A DNA stretch of 9,153 nt from Rickettsiales bacterium (GTDB lineage: Bacteria > Pseudomonadota > Alphaproteobacteria > Rickettsiales > UBA1997): the NCBI GenBank assembly GCA_947505885.1, contig CANNMN010000041.1, forward strand, positions 1 through 9,153. The letters are read 5' to 3'. Under the pieces are notes generated by a model. That model was not told where the DNA came from, did not search any database, and saw nothing but the letters and a program-made list of their open reading frames with translations. Shown here piece by piece: positions 6,972 to 9,153 of the stretch. The stretch's first letter is position 1. Every line of letters starts with the position of its first letter. A program made the translations under genes and the position numbers.

Positions 6972-8957
6972 CTAAAGGGCTTTACCACCTTTAGGTTTGT
7001 CCTTTTTCGTGCCCTTTTTAGTTTTCTCTGCTAGAGGTTTATTTACTTCGGCACGAGGACGATGCTCTTGATCGGCGTATCTGCCTTTGCGTCTCCACAT
7101 AAATAAAGCAGCTGCTGCTACTGCAAAAAAAGCTGTCGCAGCCATGGCTGTGATTGATGTGCTTGGAGTGCCTACGATTAAGGAGCTCTGGGAAGAGAAC
7201 CAATTTTGTTTACTATCTACTTTTGGCCTATCCAAAGAAGTCTTTATTATTTTATAAATCGGATCTTCTTCACCTCTTTGCAAGGCGTAACTAAGAGCCG
7301 TAAGTCCATTACCGTCCGCAATACTAGCATTAGCACCACCTGCGATTAGTTCTTTAACTACATCTTCACGACCATTGTATGAGGCGTACATAAGAGCTGT
7401 GACTCCAGCATCGTTCCTAAGATTAACATCAGCTCCACCTGCGATTAGTTCTTTAGCTACATCCGTATAACCATTTTGCGAGGCTGACATAAGAGCTGTG
7501 ATTCCAGCATCGTTTACAAAACTAACATTCGCCCCATTTGCTATTAACACCTGAACAGATTGTGCGTGATTCATTGCTACGGACAATGTTAGCGCTGTGA
7601 GTTTTTTATCATCCTCAATATTAACATCAGCTCCACCTAAGATTAGCTCTTTAACTACATCCGTATGACCATTTTGCGAGGCGTACATAAGAGCTGTGGC
7701 TCCAGTATTGTCCGTAAAATTAACATTCGCCCCATTTTCTATTAACACCTTAACAGATTGTGCATGGCCATGTTTTGCGGCCAGTGTTAGGGCCGTGCTG
7801 CGTCTATTATCATTCGCAAAATCAACATCAGCTCCACCCAAGATTAGTTCTTTAACTACATCTGTACGACCATTTTGCGAGGCATAAATAAGAGCCGTGA
7901 CCCCAGAATCGTTGCTAAAATCAACATTCGCCCCATTTTCTATTAACACCTTAACAGATTGTGCATGGCCATTTTGTGAGGCGGACATAAGAGCTGTGAT
8001 TCCAGCATCGTTTACAAAATTAACATCCGCCCCACAATCTATTAAGACCTTAACAGATTTTTTATGACCATTTTCTGCAGCCCAAAATAGCGGGCTTTCT
8101 TGCATTGCGCCGATTTCTATTTGGTTGAGATTAAATTTTTTGTTGTTGAACGAATCTTTCGCTAAGAAGTATTCTCGTAGTCTTTCAGGATTGTTGCGCA
8201 ATGCAGAGAGAAGAATGTCTTCTTCTTGGTATTTTTGTATAGCTTCTACTGAGAGATTTGCTGCCGAAAGATCATCCGTAGGCAATCCTGCTTCGGTAAG
8301 AAATAAAGAAAAATTTTCAAATTCCTTCTCTAGATGTCGCGACAATTCAGCGTCGACAGTTATTGCTCGGCTTGAGCGACGAGCTGTATGCTTTACTACC
8401 TCACCACCTATTTTTGGGCAGTAGGAAAAAGTTACTGTTTCTGGCGAGTATAAAAAACTATCGAGAAAACTTTCGCGACCAGTTTGCGTTTCTGCAGCAA
8501 TGATCTTGTTAACTGTTGTTGAGGTGAAGCTTTCATAATTTTCATCAGCGTGAGAGATAAGTGTAGAGAGAGCTCCCAGCTCTTTAACATCTTTAGCGGC
8601 GGCGCCAGCGTAACATGACCAAAGGTTTACATTGGTAAGTGGCGTTTCTACACCAACAATTTCTCGCAATTTTGTGAATAAATTTTTGGTTGGAATTGTT
8701 TGTTTTGGCCCTGATTGAAGGTGATGTTCTTTATTATCAGCGACAGCACCATGTCCCAAAATATCGAATCTGGTAACTCCACTTACTTGGCCGCGCAATC
8801 TTTCTAGCGTGTTTTCATTGTAGGTTGGAGATGAAATAATTAACAAATCATCCCGTCCTTCCAGGCCTTTTTCTAACAATGCGATATCAGATTCCGATTG
8901 CCCAATTGCGATAATTATACGTTTTTTAGGCCCTACTTCTTGTCGGCTTATTTTCAT
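6972..8957 (-). CDS. Clan CD cysteine-peptidase-like ankyrin-repeat protein with C-terminal membrane segment
   Basis: A 661-residue multidomain protein, not recognised as a named family. The N-terminus (about 10-180) has an alpha/beta pattern with a hydrophobic strand ending in H69-G (RFDILGHGAV), then a second strand ending in S-C115 (VNLWSCYAG). This His-Gly/x-Cys pair, 46 residues apart, matches clan CD peptidases (caspases, C80 toxin processing domains, CHAT-like proteins). Residues about 185-285 are helical linker. Nine ankyrin repeats span about 287-579, mostly 33 residues each, with the TALMYASQNG and VVKELI-GGADV patterns. A membrane segment (about 602-621, AATAFFAVAAAALFMW) precedes WRRKGRY and a Lys-rich tail (KKGTKKDKPKGGKAL). 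There is no N-terminal signal peptide. The ATG at 8957 lacks a clear SD, but no better start is visible. It stands alone, convergent to the dehydrogenase. A host-directed or self-processing effector is inferred; catalysis is unproven. Confidence 0.85.
   Translation of the reverse strand: MKISRQEVGPKKRIIIAIGQSESDIALLEKGLEGRDDLLIISSPTYNENTLERLRGQVSGVTRFDILGHGAVADNKEHHLQSGPKQTIPTKNLFTKLREIVGVETPLTNVNLWSCYAGAAAKDVKELGALSTLISHADENYESFTSTTVNKIIAAETQTGRESFLDSFLYSPETVTFSYCPKIGGEVVKHTARRSSRAITVDAELSRHLEKEFENFSLFLTEAGLPTDDLSAANLSVEAIQKYQEEDILLSALRNNPERLREYFLAKDSFNNKKFNLNQIEIGAMQESPLFWAAENGHKKSVKVLIDCGADVNFVNDAGITALMSASQNGHAQSVKVLIENGANVDFSNDSGVTALIYASQNGRTDVVKELILGGADVDFANDNRRSTALTLAAKHGHAQSVKVLIENGANVNFTDNTGATALMYASQNGHTDVVKELILGGADVNIEDDKKLTALTLSVAMNHAQSVQVLIANGANVSFVNDAGITALMSASQNGYTDVAKELIAGGADVNLRNDAGVTALMYASYNGREDVVKELIAGGANASIADGNGLTALSYALQRGEEDPIYKIIKTSLDRPKVDSKQNWFSSQSSLIVGTPSTSITAMAATAFFAVAAAALFMWRRKGRYADQEHRPRAEVNKPLAEKTKKGTKKDKPKGGKAL
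7221..8099 (-). repeat. Ankyrin repeat array with alternating two-repeat superunits
   Basis: Nine consecutive units of about 99 bp encode ankyrin repeats at residues 287-579 of the protein on the minus strand. From the second to the seventh unit two types alternate: an A type with HAQSV-VLI-NGANV and a B type with TDV-KELI-GGADV, giving A-B-A-B-A-B and then one more B. The superunit is therefore about 198 bp. One copy carries an extra codon (NDNRR), so a nearly identical stretch at 7742 recurs at 7942. A further near-identical block links units two and seven (around 7990 and 7490). This points to recent tandem duplication or gene conversion. Confidence 0.85.
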
Positions 8958-8969
8958 TTTATTTTAAAT

Positions 8970-9001
8970 GTAGATTAAGAGGGCCTTAAGCATAAATCTA
9001 C
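8970..9001 (-). promoter_or_regulatory. Hairpin in the leader or promoter region of the ankyrin gene
   Basis: A perfect 7-bp inverted repeat, GTAGATT (8970-8976) and AATCTAC (8995-9001), encloses an 18-nt segment that itself contains TTAAG/CTTAA arms around AGGGC. It ends 12 nt upstream of the ATG at 8957. It could be a leader structure affecting translation or an operator. Seven base pairs can arise by chance in such AT-rich sequence. Confidence 0.3.
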
Positions 9002-9090
9002 TTTCCGGCCTAGTGATCAGATCTAATTTTTGAAGCACAAGACCTTATGAAAAAAGACTTTGTGACCAAGTCAGATGCGGAAAATATTTT

Positions 9091-9117
9091 AAAAAAATGC
9101 TTTCGAAAGAATTAGCA
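9091..9117 (-). terminator. Possible rho-independent terminator of an upstream minus-strand gene
   Basis: Read on the minus strand, TGCT (9117-9114) pairs with AGCA (9101-9098). Inside, TTC pairs with GAA after a 2-nt bulge, around a 4-nt loop, and the A7 run at 9091-9097 becomes a T7 tail. It lies a few nucleotides after the TGA at 9123-9121, where a minus-strand gene from beyond the window might end. The stem is weak, so confidence is modest. Confidence 0.35.
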
Positions 9118-9153
9118 AGGTCAATTTTTTTTGCAAACCTCTTCGATGAGAAG

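Larger units (their letters stand above)
8958..9153. other. Upstream region of the ankyrin gene, largely non-coding
   Basis: This is 196 bp up to the window edge. It holds a hairpin close to the ankyrin start and a terminator-like structure, each listed separately, and many short AT-rich tracts. On the minus strand an open frame of ten codons ends at a TGA at 9123-9121 and runs off the window; this may be the 3' end of another gene but is far too short to identify. No convincing promoter for the ankyrin gene was found. Confidence 0.4.

Noticed and set aside
8125..8424. Open frame of 99 codons on the plus strand inside the ankyrin gene
   Set aside because: It is antisense to the linker between the peptidase-like and ankyrin parts, with Ser/Arg-rich composition typical of a shadow frame and no SD.
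9047..9115. 22-codon plus-strand frame beginning MKKDFVTKSD
   Set aside because: It is very short, has no clear SD, and ends within the terminator-like inverted repeat. Lys-rich short frames are expected by chance in this sequence.
1..9153. CRISPR arrays, tRNA or rRNA genes, riboswitches, transposases
   Set aside because: No regularly spaced identical repeats outside the ankyrin coding array, no cloverleaf or rRNA-like stretches, no transposase motifs, and no glycine-riboswitch-like leader in front of the short secG operon leader.

Overview
The window looks like the chromosome of an AT-rich alphaproteobacterium, possibly from a host-associated lineage such as Rickettsiales or Holosporales. 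The evidence is a topoisomerase I C-terminus of alphaproteobacterial type, a Gram-negative outer-membrane barrel protein, a palindromic repeat inserted in frame in a gene (known best from Rickettsia), and a large ankyrin protein that looks like an effector. The lineage is inferred, not proven; no rRNA or tRNA is present.

Layout. (1) About 1-3724, plus strand: the 3' end of topA, a soluble PAS-GAF histidine kinase that overlaps it by 4 bp (ATGA), and an outer-membrane porin-like protein 3 bp further on. This compact transcription unit ends at a strong hairpin (3684-3724) that can also terminate the opposing operon. (2) 3780-5601, minus strand: secG, gcvT and gcvH, packed tightly, with gcvH translated from an SD that overlaps the gcvT stop codon. 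These encode a Sec translocon subunit and two of the glycine cleavage proteins (T and H); gcvP and lpd are not here. (3) 5670-6800, plus strand, divergent from secG: a glycerol-1-phosphate dehydrogenase/AraM-type Fe/Zn alcohol dehydrogenase. It carries an in-frame palindromic repeat of about 80 bp encoding roughly 27 extra residues. (4) 6801-6971: convergent gap with nothing convincing. (5) 6972-8957, minus strand: a 661-residue protein with an N-terminal clan CD (caspase/C80-like) cysteine-peptidase signature, nine ankyrin repeats, one C-terminal membrane segment and a lysine-rich tail. (6) 8958-9153: a non-coding stretch with a hairpin just upstream of the ankyrin gene, a terminator-like structure, and perhaps the last codons of another minus-strand gene.

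The most notable items are the peptidase-ankyrin-membrane-tail protein, a candidate host-directed or self-processing effector, and the palindromic element domesticated inside a coding sequence. The topA-kinase-porin arrangement is a further unusual context, since the kinase could control envelope composition but no response regulator lies alongside. Housekeeping calls are firm. Functions of the kinase, porin and ankyrin protein are family-level inferences.
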